From Caldipriscus sp964426895 (lineage in GTDB: Bacteria; Hydrothermota; Hydrothermia; LBFQ01), in the NCBI GenBank assembly GCA_964426895.1, contig CAYRSH010000001.1:1-64000 (forward strand): DNA of 64,000 nucleotides, written 5' to 3'. The translations under genes were made by a program, and so were the position numbers. This document shows, in pieces, positions 1 through 9,383 of the stretch. Within the stretch, counting starts at the first letter, position 1. Every line of letters begins with the position of its first letter. The notes under the pieces were generated by a model. The model made no database searches. It saw only the letters and a list, made by a program, of their open reading frames with translations, and was not told where the DNA came from.

Positions 1-1094
1 GCCTTTAACCTGTATGCTATTGCCCTTTGTTCGGAAAGAGGGGGGAGGGGGATGGAGAGGTTTTGAATAATAGGTTTTCTTAATGATAAGGCCGTAAATC
101 CAACCGCTCGGCGTATTAGAATATTTTGAATTTTATCCCACTGTAAGGCGTAAAAGACATATAGGGCATAAGTTGAAATATCAAAGTTAAATAGAGCATA
201 AGCCCTTTGATGTAAATCAAATTTGCCCTTGTAATACTTCGGCATAAATTTATACCCTTCACCCGGTATTATTACGGCTTCCGTATCAAAAAGGTATTTA
301 TTACTCCTTTTTACCACGCTTGAACGATCAAAGAACGGATATAATCCATCCGGAACCGCATCCTTTACATCTGATTTTCCGTTTTTTATTTCCACTACCT
401 CCCCCAACCTTTTCACATCCCACCCCCTCGGTATCTCGTGTCCCAACTCCTCCACATAAACAAAATCCTTATGCCCGAAAACCCCACGGGTGAAATAAAA
501 ATCCATCATCCCCTTCTTTATCCTTTTAAGAACCTCTATCTGCTTGTCTATAATATCAATAAGGTCGCCAAAGTCCTTTAACACGCCTGCTATTGCCTTC
601 TGTTCTTCAAGAGGAGGGAGGGGAATAAAGATATGTTTAACGGATTCACCGGCATGCTGAATTGTGGTTCCACGGGAATATGATTTTATAATCCTCTGAA
701 CGAAATCCCCTTGTAAAGCGAAGAATAGGAAATCCCTTAAAACCCTCCCACTATCCCTTATTACAACCTTCCTTATACCTGAGGAATAAGCCCCTTCAAA
801 TCCCATACGCACAATTCCAACGCTCCCGTCAAGGGTTATTAAAATGTCATCTTTCCGGCATGTCTTTACATCCTTTGAAGTTGTAAAAACCATATCATCA
901 CGGGCACCCGAAAGATCAACCACCCTTATAAATCTTACACCTTCCCCTTTCCTGTTATAATTTTTGGAACCCACCTCTTTGCCCCTTTCCAAATCGGCCA
1001 AATCCGTCAATTTTTCTATTTCCCACCCCCTCGGTATCCTCCCAACTTCCGTATCCTTAAAATCCACATCCTTATAAAACTTTATCCCCTTCAT
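1..1094 (-). CDS. hsdS: Type I restriction-modification specificity subunit (HsdS), C-terminus beyond window
   Basis: The reading frame runs from an ATG at 1094 to the window edge without a stop (about 364 codons visible). It shows the HsdS layout: two target-recognition domains, each opened by a 'IPRGWE/IPRGWD' motif and each closed by 'PLPPLEEQKAIA' or 'PLPPLSEQRAIA', the hallmark of the central and distal conserved helices. HsdS sets the DNA sequence specificity of type I methyltransferase and nuclease complexes. The start overlaps the tyrS stop (ATGA), and a GAGG lies just upstream. No hsdM or hsdR is visible; they could lie beyond the edge. Being the last visible gene of a housekeeping operon is unusual. 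Confidence 0.9.
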   Translation of the reverse strand, partial: MKGIKFYKDVDFKDTEVGRIPRGWEIEKLTDLADLERGKEVGSKNYNRKGEGVRFIRVVDLSGARDDMVFTTSKDVKTCRKDDILITLDGSVGIVRMGFEGAYSSGIRKVVIRDSGRVLRDFLFFALQGDFVQRIIKSYSRGTTIQHAGESVKHIFIPLPPLEEQKAIAGVLKDFGDLIDIIDKQIEVLKRIKKGMMDFYFTRGVFGHKDFVYVEELGHEIPRGWDVKRLGEVVEIKNGKSDVKDAVPDGLYPFFDRSSVVKRSNKYLFDTEAVIIPGEGYKFMPKYYKGKFDLHQRAYALFNFDISTYALYVFYALQWDKIQNILIRRAVGFTALSLRKPIIQNLSIPLPPLSEQRAIAYRLK

Positions 1095-2359
1095 ACTATC
1101 CTCACCAAAAAGTAGTTTTTCTTACCCTTTCTCAAAACTATAACCTTACCTTCAATCGCATCCTTTAAACCCACTTTATAAGAAATGTCGTTTATCCTGC
1201 GGTTGTTTATATAAGTGCCCCCGCTGGATATGAGTTTTCTCGCCTCACTCTTGGAATTTACAACCCCCGCATCCACCAACAGTTCAACGAAGGAATAGCC
1301 ATCACCTTCAAACCTTTCCTTTGGAATTTCCTTTGATGGGACATCCGAGAATATGTCTAATAGTTCGCCTGCCGTTATATCCGTTATCTCCTCACCGAAC
1401 AAAACCCTTGTAGCCCTTTCCGCCCTGAGTAATCCATCCCCACCATGAACCAACCTCGTCATTTCTTTTGCCAAAACCCTGTGCGGTTCCCTTTTCTCCG
1501 GACTTTCCTTTAAAGATTCCTCCAAGGCCTTTATCTCATCCATACCCAAAAATGTAAAGTATTTCAAATACCTTATAACATCCCTGTCATCGGTGTTTAT
1601 CCAAAACTGGTAAAACTTAAAGGGTGATGTTAGGTTTGGGTCAAGCCAAACGGTTCCTTCCTCTGTTTTGCCAAATTTAACACCGGAAGAGGTTGTTATC
1701 AAAGGGAAAACCAAGCCATAGGCCTTTTTACCCCTTAACTTCCTTATCATCTCAATACCCGCCGTTATATTTCCCCATTGATCGCTTCCACCCATCTGCA
1801 AAACGCAGTTTTCTCTTTCATAAAGAACATAAAAGTCATAAGCCTGTAAGAGCATGTAGGAGAATTCCGTAAATGATAGGCCTTCATCCCTTTCAAGCCT
1901 CGTTTTCACCGATTCCTTTTGAAGCATATAATTCACGGTGAAATGCTTACCTATATCCCTCAAAAAGTCTATGAGTTTTAATTCTCCAAGCCACTCGTAG
2001 TTATTAACGAGTTTTGCGGGGTTGGTTTTACTCTCAAAATCCAAAAACTTTTCAATCTGCTTCCTTATACCCTCTATGTTCCTTTCTATTTCCTCTTTAC
2101 TTAAAAGGGGTCTTTCCTTTGTTTTACCGCTCGGATCCCCTATTAAACCCGTTCCCCCACCCAAAACCGCTATCGGTTTATTTCCAAACCTCTGAAACCT
2201 TGAAAGGGTTATTAACGGGAGTAATGAACCCACATGAAGGCTTGGAGCGGTTGGGTCAAATCCTATATACCCAACCACACTACCCCTTAATTCTTCAAGG
2301 CCCTCCGTAAAATCGTATAAAACACCCCTCCATTTCAGTTCCTTTAAAAACTCCTCCAT
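1091..2359 (-). CDS. tyrS: Tyrosine--tRNA ligase
   Basis: Charges tRNA-Tyr in the cytoplasm. The 422-residue protein has the class I signatures: HVGS (residues 42-45, the HIGH motif), the tyrosine-binding 'QMGGSDQWGN' (188-197) and KFGKT (228-232, the KMSKS loop). An S4-like RNA-binding domain occupies the last ~70 residues. Length is normal for bacterial TyrRS. It overlaps hsdS downstream by 4 nt. A TAGAAT box lies 8 nt before the ATG, inside the tail of trmH, so it may also be transcribed from its own start. A tRNA-Tyr gene lies at 11.1 kb. Confidence 0.97.
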   Translation of the reverse strand: MEEFLKELKWRGVLYDFTEGLEELRGSVVGYIGFDPTAPSLHVGSLLPLITLSRFQRFGNKPIAVLGGGTGLIGDPSGKTKERPLLSKEEIERNIEGIRKQIEKFLDFESKTNPAKLVNNYEWLGELKLIDFLRDIGKHFTVNYMLQKESVKTRLERDEGLSFTEFSYMLLQAYDFYVLYERENCVLQMGGSDQWGNITAGIEMIRKLRGKKAYGLVFPLITTSSGVKFGKTEEGTVWLDPNLTSPFKFYQFWINTDDRDVIRYLKYFTFLGMDEIKALEESLKESPEKREPHRVLAKEMTRLVHGGDGLLRAERATRVLFGEEITDITAGELLDIFSDVPSKEIPKERFEGDGYSFVELLVDAGVVNSKSEARKLISSGGTYINNRRINDISYKVGLKDAIEGKVIVLRKGKKNYFLVRIV

Positions 2360-2365
2360 AACCCC

Positions 2366-2974
2366 TTATTCTATGGTGGTATTGATAATCCTATCGTAAG
2401 CCCAGAGTTTTAATATTTCTTTAAACTCCTCGTCGGTTAATGTGGGTTTATCGTACATTCCCGCCTTTAACCTCTGTTTAAAAGCCTCGTATAGGATAAC
2501 GGCGTTTGCAACTGATACATTTAAACTTTGGGTCATACCAACCATTGGAATCATTATGTGTTCATCCGCAACTTTTAAAACATCTTCCGAAACCCCAAAA
2601 TATTCATTTCCCAAAACTATAACCGAAGGCTTTGTATAATCCACATCTAAAAAACTCTTACTCTTGGGCGATATGTAGGTTGCAAAAATCTTATAGCCCT
2701 CCTTTTTAAGCCTCTTTAAACCCTCAATGGGGTTATCCTCCCTGCATAAAAAAACCCATTTCTCCGAACCGAGGGATATACCCCTATTTATGGGCAATTC
2801 CTCCCCCCTGTAAAAGTAATGAATATACAAAACCCCTACGGCATCGCAGGTTCTTATAATTGCCGAAAAGTTGTGTTCGTTTTTAACCTCCTCAACAAAA
2901 ACCCTTAAATCCTTCTGCCTCTTTGATAAAACTTCCTTCATCCTTTTAAGCCTATTTTCGCTTACGAGGTACAT
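2366..2974 (-). CDS. trmH: tRNA (guanosine-2'-O-)-methyltransferase TrmH (SpoU family)
   Basis: A SPOUT-fold methyltransferase of 202 residues that likely methylates the ribose of G18 in tRNAs. Motif 1 with the catalytic Asn/Arg is 'NFSAIIRTCDAVGV' (about 35-48), motif 2 is 'VLGNEYFGVSE' (120-130) and motif 3 is 'QSLNVSVANA' (149-158), which binds SAM in the trefoil knot. The C-terminal helical extension is typical of TrmH rather than TrmL. The start overlaps the end of rsgA by 23 nt, so translation is probably coupled. RsgA and TyrS next door make this a translation-related operon. Confidence 0.9.
   Translation of the reverse strand: MYLVSENRLKRMKEVLSKRQKDLRVFVEEVKNEHNFSAIIRTCDAVGVLYIHYFYRGEELPINRGISLGSEKWVFLCREDNPIEGLKRLKKEGYKIFATYISPKSKSFLDVDYTKPSVIVLGNEYFGVSEDVLKVADEHIMIPMVGMTQSLNVSVANAVILYEAFKQRLKAGMYDKPTLTDEEFKEILKLWAYDRIINTTIE
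2368..2373 (-). promoter_or_regulatory. -10 box of tyrS (TAGAAT, 8 nt before ATG)
   Basis: TAGAAT followed by AAGGGGTT and the tyrS ATG. The box overlaps the trmH stop region. The spacing fits the leaderless pattern seen across the window; the AAGGGG could alternatively serve as a weak ribosome binding site. Confidence 0.5.
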
Positions 2975-3797
2975 TTTTTAACCTGTTGAGTAAAATCATA
3001 TAGGTTTTATACCTTTCTGGATGGATATTCCCTACAACACCGCATCCGGGCTCACCCGTATGGGTGCAATCCGAAAACTTACAGGTAAATCGGTTAAATT
3101 CCCTGTATAACCTCGGCAATTCATCGTAATCAACAAACTCCTCAATATAAAACTTTGCAAAACCCGGCGTATCACAAATATAACCACCATCCGGGTTTTT
3201 AACCAATGTAATATCCGTTGTGGTATGTCTGCCCTTCCCATACTTTCCAACCTCTTGAACCTTTAACTTTAAATCCGGCATAAAGGAGTTTATTATACTC
3301 GTCTTCCCACTCCCAGAAGGACCCGCTAAAACCGTCAATTGTCCCTTTATCTTGGCTCTTATCTCTTCAAGACCTTCTCCGGTTATTGTTGATGATGTTA
3401 TTACCTCGTATCCGGCACCCCTGTATATATCCACCCAATACTTGACCTCATCCTCACCCACCAAATCCCTTTTGTTTAAAACTATTAAGGGTTCTATTCC
3501 CTCTTTCTCCAAAACCGCCAATATACCGTCAAGGTGCAAGGGGTCTAAATCGGGCTTTTTAAAGGAAAACACAACCAAAACCTTATCAACATTTGCAACC
3601 TTTGGCCTTGGTAAAAGGTTTTTTCTATCAACAACATCATCTATACGGAAGTGCTGGTCGTCTATAACCTCACCCTCAACGAAATCACCGACGAACACAT
3701 TTCCCTTTAACTTACTCTTTGGAATTGATAAATACACCTTGCCGTTAACCTCAACACCCAAATGGGGGCCCTTTTTATAAACCACAAATCCCGTCAT
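2952..3797 (-). CDS. rsgA: Small ribosomal subunit biogenesis GTPase RsgA
   Basis: Circularly permuted GTPase that helps 30S subunit maturation. The order of motifs confirms the permutation: G4 NKRD (108-111), then G1 GPSGSGKTS (159-167), G2 Thr in 'GRHTTTD', then G3 DTPG (209-212). An N-terminal OB-fold occupies about residues 1-65. The C-terminal zinc site has Cys239, Cys244, His246 and Cys252. 281 residues, slightly short but complete. It overlaps the peptidase gene upstream by 4 nt and trmH downstream by 23 nt. Confidence 0.95.
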   Translation of the reverse strand: MTGFVVYKKGPHLGVEVNGKVYLSIPKSKLKGNVFVGDFVEGEVIDDQHFRIDDVVDRKNLLPRPKVANVDKVLVVFSFKKPDLDPLHLDGILAVLEKEGIEPLIVLNKRDLVGEDEVKYWVDIYRGAGYEVITSSTITGEGLEEIRAKIKGQLTVLAGPSGSGKTSIINSFMPDLKLKVQEVGKYGKGRHTTTDITLVKNPDGGYICDTPGFAKFYIEEFVDYDELPRLYREFNRFTCKFSDCTHTGEPGCGVVGNIHPERYKTYMILLNRLKNVPRKRK

Positions 3798-4879
3798 AGT
3801 TTTATCAACTCTTTTGTTGAGCCCGTTAGGTTTTCGCCCTTACCGGCAACAACCATATCCTCTATCCTTATACCAAACTTCCCCTCAACATATATACCGG
3901 GTTCAACCGTAACAACCTCCCCACCCCTCAAAACATCCTTTGATTTGGGCGATAAGGCCGGATATTCGTGTATATCCAAACCAACCCCATGCCCAAGGCC
4001 GTGCCCAAATGTTCCCTTAAACTCCGTGTTATCTATGTAATCCCTTGCAACCTTATCTATATCCTTTGCCTTCTTCGTCCCTTTAAACCTCAAAGAGTTT
4101 ATAGCCCTTTCCTGTGCTTCCAAAACTATCCTATAAGCCTTTAAGAACTCCCCATCAACATTGCTACCTATCCATACGGTCCTCGTCATATCCGAACAAT
4201 AACCTTTGTACCTAACGCCAAAATCCAACAGTAATACCCCCTTTTCCGGTATTAAATTATCCGTAGACCTCGCATGGGGCATTGAAGACCTTTCACCACC
4301 CGCAACTATTGGTTCAAAGGACATGCCATCCGCCCCGTTTGTCTTAGCCCACCTCTCCATTTCAAAGGCCAATTCCTTTTCGGTTTGCTTCCCCGGTTTA
4401 ACATTGTTTAAAACCCATTCAAAGAGTTTATCGGTTATTTCTTGGGCTTTTTTTATGGTTTCAATCTCTTCCTTGGTCTTTATCGCCCTGAGTTTTGATA
4501 TAAAACCCCCTACGGGGTAAAACCTAACGCCTTTAACATACTTTTTAACCGCCTTTATATACCCTACGGGGGTATATCCCTCAACCCCCACCTTTCTTAT
4601 CCCGTGCTTTTTTAAGATTTCGGCAAGAACCTCAAAGGATGTTTTTTCGTACGGTATATCAATAACTTCAACACCTTCAAGAACCTCTTTCCTTGACTGT
4701 TCCTTATACCTGAAATCCACGATCAAATAATTTTTCTTCTTTGTTTGCATAAAGATGGCCGTTGAACCCGTAAAACCCGAGATATATCTAACATCAGATA
4801 TATGTATAAACTCGGGCTTCCAAGATATATAAGCGTCGTATTTTTTAACCCATTGATCCCTTAGCCCTTTAAACCTCAT
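3794..4879 (-). CDS. Xaa-Pro aminopeptidase/dipeptidase (M24B family)
   Basis: Cytoplasmic metallopeptidase that cleaves peptides with proline in the second position. The 361-residue protein has an N-terminal creatinase-like domain (about 1-130) and a pita-bread catalytic domain. The dinuclear metal ligands are visible: Asp in 'LLLDFGVRYKGY', Asp in 'CSDMTRTV', His in 'GHGLGHGVG', Glu in 'VEPGIY' and Glu in 'GIRIEDMV'. It leads the rsgA-trmH-tyrS-hsdS run. Whether it acts as PepP or PepQ cannot be told from sequence alone. Confidence 0.9.
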   Translation of the reverse strand: MRFKGLRDQWVKKYDAYISWKPEFIHISDVRYISGFTGSTAIFMQTKKKNYLIVDFRYKEQSRKEVLEGVEVIDIPYEKTSFEVLAEILKKHGIRKVGVEGYTPVGYIKAVKKYVKGVRFYPVGGFISKLRAIKTKEEIETIKKAQEITDKLFEWVLNNVKPGKQTEKELAFEMERWAKTNGADGMSFEPIVAGGERSSMPHARSTDNLIPEKGVLLLDFGVRYKGYCSDMTRTVWIGSNVDGEFLKAYRIVLEAQERAINSLRFKGTKKAKDIDKVARDYIDNTEFKGTFGHGLGHGVGLDIHEYPALSPKSKDVLRGGEVVTVEPGIYVEGKFGIRIEDMVVAGKGENLTGSTKELIKL

Positions 4880-4887
4880 AACCCGAA

Positions 4888-4893
4888 ATTCTA
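4888..4893 (-). promoter_or_regulatory. -10 box of the M24 peptidase gene (TAGAAT, 8 nt before ATG)
   Basis: TAGAAT, then TTCGGGTT, then ATG. It overlaps the last bases of the upstream secreted-protein gene. The spacing predicts a leaderless mRNA. Confidence 0.6.
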
Positions 4894-6042
4894 CCGCCGA
4901 ATATGTTTTTTTACGGATTTACACTTAACCTCAAATACAATACCCCTGTAATTCTCATCAACCCTCCTACCCAAAACATTATAAAACCTTCCTTCATCAA
5001 CACATCCGATCTTTTCATCCACACCGTTTATTCCTAATATCGCAAAATAGACCTCATACTTCCCGTTCCTATCGCTACTCCAAAGAATGTTTAAGCCATT
5101 GTTCCATATGGCAACGGGAAACTTCTCGTTTCCACTTGAATATATGCTATCATAAGGTTGCCAATTTTCGTTATCCAAAGACCTGTAAATTTTTATTGAG
5201 AATTTTGTTAAACTATCCGACCATATTGCAAACTTCCCATGAGGGGTTAGTACGAGTTCAACATTTGATACTATACCCGAAACCGCGGCAACATCCCCGC
5301 ATAAAAAGGTTTCACCCCTGTTATAAGAATAGCACAAGCGCACAAACCCCGGCTCCGAGCCCAAAACGAAAACGCTATCACCAAAAACCTCAATGTCTGC
5401 GGAATAATACGATGTATCTATCAATTCCAAAATTTCATAACCACCGGGATGGATTTTTATCAAAAATACGCCGTTTCCATTCCAACCGGTTGCGGATATA
5501 AACCTTAAAGTGTCAAGGTGTATTAATTTTCCGTTGTGTAATGCGAAGGGTAAGGAAAAGTTTAATATCAAACTATCCAAACCGCTTGGGTATTCCCTTT
5601 TAACCCTTATTTTACTACCCTCAATTTCGTAAATGTATGTGTAATAAACCGTATCGCCTATTTTATAAACATACGGCTCATCCTCTTTGTATAAGGGTCT
5701 GTCGGCAAATACCTCGTTTATCCATGTTAATCCCCCATCATAAGAGGTTGCCCTATATATAACCGAATCACCCCACCCGTAATACATTAAAATCAGCGTA
5801 TCACCCCAGCAATAAAAGTTGCTTTCGCTCCCATGTGTGCTGGAAACTTTTAAATAATCACTCCAAGAAAAACCATCGTAAAACTTCATATAAACACCCT
5901 TTCCCTCACACGCGGAATGATAAAAAACATACAGTTTTCCGCCGCATGTATCCATTAAATGCGGTTGGAAGTCCATACAACACCCCCATCCCTCCCCATA
6001 AGTTGCACTATACCAACCGCAAGTACTTATTGGTATTATCAT
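4891..6042 (-). CDS. Secreted repeat protein, BNR/sialidase-like propeller, with truncated sorting-like tail
   Basis: A 383-residue protein of unknown role. Repeated strand-turn units such as 'SYDGGLTWINE' and 'SYNRGETFLCGD' resemble the Asp-box (BNR) turns of sialidase-type beta-propellers, without a recognisable catalytic set. The C-terminus 'FYNVLGRRV' followed by 'GIVFEV' resembles the start of a T9SS type A sorting domain but ends in a basic stretch. The N-terminus (MIIPISTCGWYS) has no classical signal peptide. The start overlaps the pyrH stop by 4 nt. Confidence 0.6.
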   Translation of the reverse strand: MIIPISTCGWYSATYGEGWGCCMDFQPHLMDTCGGKLYVFYHSACEGKGVYMKFYDGFSWSDYLKVSSTHGSESNFYCWGDTLILMYYGWGDSVIYRATSYDGGLTWINEVFADRPLYKEDEPYVYKIGDTVYYTYIYEIEGSKIRVKREYPSGLDSLILNFSLPFALHNGKLIHLDTLRFISATGWNGNGVFLIKIHPGGYEILELIDTSYYSADIEVFGDSVFVLGSEPGFVRLCYSYNRGETFLCGDVAAVSGIVSNVELVLTPHGKFAIWSDSLTKFSIKIYRSLDNENWQPYDSIYSSGNEKFPVAIWNNGLNILWSSDRNGKYEVYFAILGINGVDEKIGCVDEGRFYNVLGRRVDENYRGIVFEVKCKSVKKHIRR

Positions 6043-6749
6043 CCTATATATGTGCCAACGCCTTCTTCCGTTAAAACCTTTATCAATTGCCCGGGTTTTG
6101 TTATGTTAAACACTATTATGGGAATTCCCGTTTGTCTTGCTATGTCTATTGCGGATGTATCCAAAACCTTTAAATCGTTAATGATAAAATCCTGATATGT
6201 CAATTTGTTTAACCTCTTTGCGTTTGGGTCCTTTTCGGGATCGGCGGTATATACCCCATCAACCCTTGTACCCTTTAATATAACATCCGCATTTATTTCG
6301 GATGCCCTTAAAGCCGCGGCCGAATCCGTTGAAAAGAAGGGATTACCCGTACCACCCGCAAATATTACAATCCTCCCCTTTTCAAGGTGTCTTATCGCCC
6401 TTCTCCTTATATAGGGTTCCGCAACCTGTGAAACCGTTAAAGCACTCATCACCCTCGTTTGAACGCCCCTTTGCTCAATAACGCTTTGAAGTGCCAATGC
6501 GTTTAATATAGTCGCAAGCATACCCATATAATCGGCCGTTACCCTGTCTATTCCCAAATGGGAACTCTGGGTACCCCTTAGGATATTCCCACCACCGACC
6601 ACAATGGCCACTTCTACACCGCGATTATAAACCTCCACTATCTCATCCGCCAACCTGTTTAAAGTCTTTGGGTCAATACCAAAACCCATTTCTCCCGCCA
6701 ATATTCCACCGCTTAACTTCAATAAAATCCTTTTAAAACGCGGGTTCAT
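6039..6749 (-). CDS. pyrH: UMP kinase
   Basis: Phosphorylates UMP to UDP in pyrimidine synthesis. The 236-residue amino-acid-kinase-fold protein has 'KLSGGILAG' (phosphate binding), 'VVGGGNILRG' and 'DSAAALRASEINADVILKGT', typical of bacterial PyrH rather than eukaryotic UMP/CMP kinase. Length is typical. In many bacteria pyrH sits next to frr, but here frr is 6 kb away with uppS-cdsA. The start ATG lies 8 nt after TAGAAT, so it is predicted to be leaderless. Confidence 0.95.
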   Translation of the reverse strand: MNPRFKRILLKLSGGILAGEMGFGIDPKTLNRLADEIVEVYNRGVEVAIVVGGGNILRGTQSSHLGIDRVTADYMGMLATILNALALQSVIEQRGVQTRVMSALTVSQVAEPYIRRRAIRHLEKGRIVIFAGGTGNPFFSTDSAAALRASEINADVILKGTRVDGVYTADPEKDPNAKRLNKLTYQDFIINDLKVLDTSAIDIARQTGIPIIVFNITKPGQLIKVLTEEGVGTYIG

Positions 6750-6876
6750 CGGCGAAAATTCTAAGGTTGGAGGAATAAAAAGGTGGATAAACCGTTAGCA
6801 GAAGCCGTTCTGGGGTGATGTAGTGAGGTGAAAGATTTAACGCAAAAAGAATACACCGGGGGTATAATTCCCAATT
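6750..6876. promoter_or_regulatory. Divergent promoter region pyrH / TPR gene
   Basis: Minus-strand TAGAAT at 6758-6763 lies 8 nt before the pyrH ATG. Plus-strand TATAAT at 6863-6868 lies 8 nt (TCCCAATT) before the ATG at 6877. The ~100 bp between the boxes holds no gene or hairpin that I can recognise. Confidence 0.65.
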
Positions 6877-8655
6877 ATGCTTTTGTGGGTTTTGATTTTT
6901 CAGGGGGAAAATCAGGCGGTTGAGGAAGAAGAGGTCGTAACCGGCAAGGCTGAATTCCAGATAACCGGATATGAAAGACCGCTATACTTTTACATGCCAC
7001 CTATGGGCTCTTTGGTTTCTTCCTTTCCCGGCTGGGATGAGATTTTCAAATTGAAGTTTGAAGACTCCCTAAAATTCGTAAATTCTTTTAATGTTCCCCA
7101 AAAACCCGAGAAAAAAGGTTGGTTCTCCAAAGGGTCAAGTAAATCCGAACTTGGCGAGTATTACAACAAGATGGCACAATACGGTGTAGGTTTGGTTAGG
7201 GTGGGCTTGTTTAAAGAGGGTGTGAATGCCCTTTCGGAGGTTGTGGAATACACCGGGTTTCCCCCCGAAGTTTCCTATGTGGTTAGGACTTATTATATTC
7301 TCGGCTTATTGTATTCCGGTGATGATGAGGGTGCACGGTCCTATGGGAGTATTTTCCTGTCGGATTATTACAACAGGCCTTGGAACATAGGTATGGGGTG
7401 GGTAATATGGGCGGCGGGTGAGGCAAACCTTTACGGTAAGCACTTTTTACAGGCGGAATCAATATACGCAAAGAATATAAACGAGGGGCAAGACGGTCTT
7501 GTAAAATCCCTTTCAAGGGTTGGGGCGGCTTGGGCAAACCTATACGCTCAGAAGTTTTCCGATGCCTTATCCCACGCAAAACAAGCCCAAGACTTCCTAA
7601 ACGGTGTTCCATTGGCCCACGCCCAAATAGCGGAGGGCATAGCAACCTTTAACCTTGGCGATATTGAAGGGGCAAAAAATATATTTGATAATATCCAGAT
7701 AACAGGCCATCCACCAACGGATGTACTGATATACTATTATCGGGGTTTCACTTATGAGGCTTTGAGGATGTACGATTTGGCATTACAAAACTATCAAAAG
7801 GTAATGCAGGATTACGCAAACCTACCAACGGCCGGCGAAGCCGCATATAGGACATATACGATATACTTGGGACAAAACAAGACAAACGAGGCCAAAAAAA
7901 CGCTTGAATGGTTTGTTGAAAGGTTTCCACAACATCCCGAAGCCCCAAGGGCGCTATATACCCTTGCGGAAATATACTTTTCTCAAAAGGATTACAAAAC
8001 AGCCCTCGGTTATCTGAGGAGGATATATACGAATTACCCGTATTCCGAACTCTATTCCATAGCAAGGCAGAGGGCACAACAGGTTTATAATGTTATAGCG
8101 AGGGAGGATACGGTTGAACTGTGGAATTTCTTACGGGAGTTCCCCAACAGTGAGGATGCGGCTGATGCTTTGATATATTGGGGAGGGAAACTTTTGGACG
8201 AGAAAAAGGAACTTTTGGCGGCAAGGTTTTATTACAAAATGGGGAGTGAATTTCCAAAGCACAGACAAGCACCCGAAGCCCTATTTACCGCAGGCCAGAT
8301 ATACTTTAAAAACAAAATGTGGGATGACGCCGTACAGACATTTAGTAAGATAGTGGATTTGTACCCAAATTATGAGGAGGTGAATAAGGCAAAAATGTTT
8401 TTGGCGATTTCCCTAATTTACGATGGAAAGCCTGTACAGGCCATAAGTATATTAAAAAAGGAACTCGGCAGGGAGAACCTTACGGATGCCGAGAGGGCGG
8501 ATTTGCTGAAATACTTGGGTATAGCATACAAAGAAATAGGAAAATCTTATGAAGCCCGTGATGCCTTGGAAGAGGCGAGGGTTTTATATTTCGGTTTGGG
8601 AAAACTTGATGAAGTTGATAATGTTGATAAATTATTGCAGGATATACCATACTGA
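6877..8655 (+). CDS. Exported tetratricopeptide-repeat protein (592 aa)
   Basis: After residue ~90 the protein is almost entirely TPR-type helical hairpins; examples are 'AYRTYTIYLGQNKTNEAKK', 'APRALYTLAEIYFSQKDY' and 'APEALFTAGQIYFKNKMW'. Repeats of this YbgF/BamD-like style usually act as periplasmic scaffolds. The N-terminus is 'MLLWVLIFQGENQAVEEEE': an uncharged 7-residue hydrophobic run, then an acidic segment. An in-frame TAA 12 nt upstream and a TATAAT box fix this start. The exact role is unknown. The stop overlaps the next gene by 1 nt. Confidence 0.75.
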   Translation: MLLWVLIFQGENQAVEEEEVVTGKAEFQITGYERPLYFYMPPMGSLVSSFPGWDEIFKLKFEDSLKFVNSFNVPQKPEKKGWFSKGSSKSELGEYYNKMAQYGVGLVRVGLFKEGVNALSEVVEYTGFPPEVSYVVRTYYILGLLYSGDDEGARSYGSIFLSDYYNRPWNIGMGWVIWAAGEANLYGKHFLQAESIYAKNINEGQDGLVKSLSRVGAAWANLYAQKFSDALSHAKQAQDFLNGVPLAHAQIAEGIATFNLGDIEGAKNIFDNIQITGHPPTDVLIYYYRGFTYEALRMYDLALQNYQKVMQDYANLPTAGEAAYRTYTIYLGQNKTNEAKKTLEWFVERFPQHPEAPRALYTLAEIYFSQKDYKTALGYLRRIYTNYPYSELYSIARQRAQQVYNVIAREDTVELWNFLREFPNSEDAADALIYWGGKLLDEKKELLAARFYYKMGSEFPKHRQAPEALFTAGQIYFKNKMWDDAVQTFSKIVDLYPNYEEVNKAKMFLAISLIYDGKPVQAISILKKELGRENLTDAERADLLKYLGIAYKEIGKSYEARDALEEARVLYFGLGKLDEVDNVDKLLQDIPY

Positions 8656-9383
8656 TGAAAACCCTTTTACTATCGGATATTCATGGCAATTTGGAGGCTT
8701 TAAATGCGGTTTTTGATTTTTTAAAGAGTAATAACATAGTTTGGGATAAAGTTGTGTGTTTGGGGGATTATGTGGATTACGGCCCAAACCCGAACGAGGT
8801 TATAGAAATTATTAAGGGATTGAACGGCTTGTGCCTTTTGGGAAACCACGATAAGGCTCTAATAGATAAAGGCGAAAGGGAATATTTTAGCGATGTGGCT
8901 TTAAAATGTAGCCTTTGGACGGAAAGTGTTATAAAACCCGATAATTTGGAATTTTTAAAGAATTTATCCCCGTCTCATAAGGATGATGAAATACTTTTTA
9001 TACACGCTTCCCCCGTTAATCCCATCTGGCACTATGTATATGATTATAAGGATGCCGAAGAGGTTTTTAAATACTCTCGGGAAAAAATAATTTTCTTAGG
9101 CCACACGCATATACCCTCATATTTTTGCAGGTATAACGCAAGGCTGTACGGGGGATATGTATCCGCGGAATATATGAAGTTGAAACTATTTGATAATGCC
9201 AGGTATATAATAAATCCCGGCTCCGTTGGTCAATCAAGGGATGGGATAAAGCTGGCAACATTTGGGATATTTGACAAAAAGGATATGATCTTTGAATGGT
9301 TTAGGATACCTTATGATTCCTATAAAACCAAGGAGAAAATCCTTAAAGAGGGTCTTCCAAAAACCCTTTTGGCCTATCTATAA
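8655..9383 (+). CDS. Metallophosphoesterase (YfcE/MJ0936-like)
   Basis: 242-residue calcineurin-like phosphoesterase. All metal-binding blocks are visible: 'LSDIHGN' near the N-terminus, 'GDYVDYGPNP', 'LLGNHD', 'FIHASP' and 'GHTHIPSYF'. The family hydrolyses phosphodiesters or phosphomonoesters, and the natural substrate here is unknown. It is translationally coupled to the TPR gene (TGATG overlap). Its 3' end overlaps the convergent agmatinase-like gene by 6 bp. Confidence 0.88.
   Translation: MKTLLLSDIHGNLEALNAVFDFLKSNNIVWDKVVCLGDYVDYGPNPNEVIEIIKGLNGLCLLGNHDKALIDKGEREYFSDVALKCSLWTESVIKPDNLEFLKNLSPSHKDDEILFIHASPVNPIWHYVYDYKDAEEVFKYSREKIIFLGHTHIPSYFCRYNARLYGGYVSAEYMKLKLFDNARYIINPGSVGQSRDGIKLATFGIFDKKDMIFEWFRIPYDSYKTKEKILKEGLPKTLLAYL

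Noticed and set aside
2014..2310. Plus-strand open frame opposite tyrS
   Set aside because: Antisense shadow of a clear tyrS; no promoter and no protein similarity.
6764..6862. Possible small RNA between pyrH and the TPR gene
   Set aside because: No stable hairpin, terminator or conserved RNA motif could be recognised.
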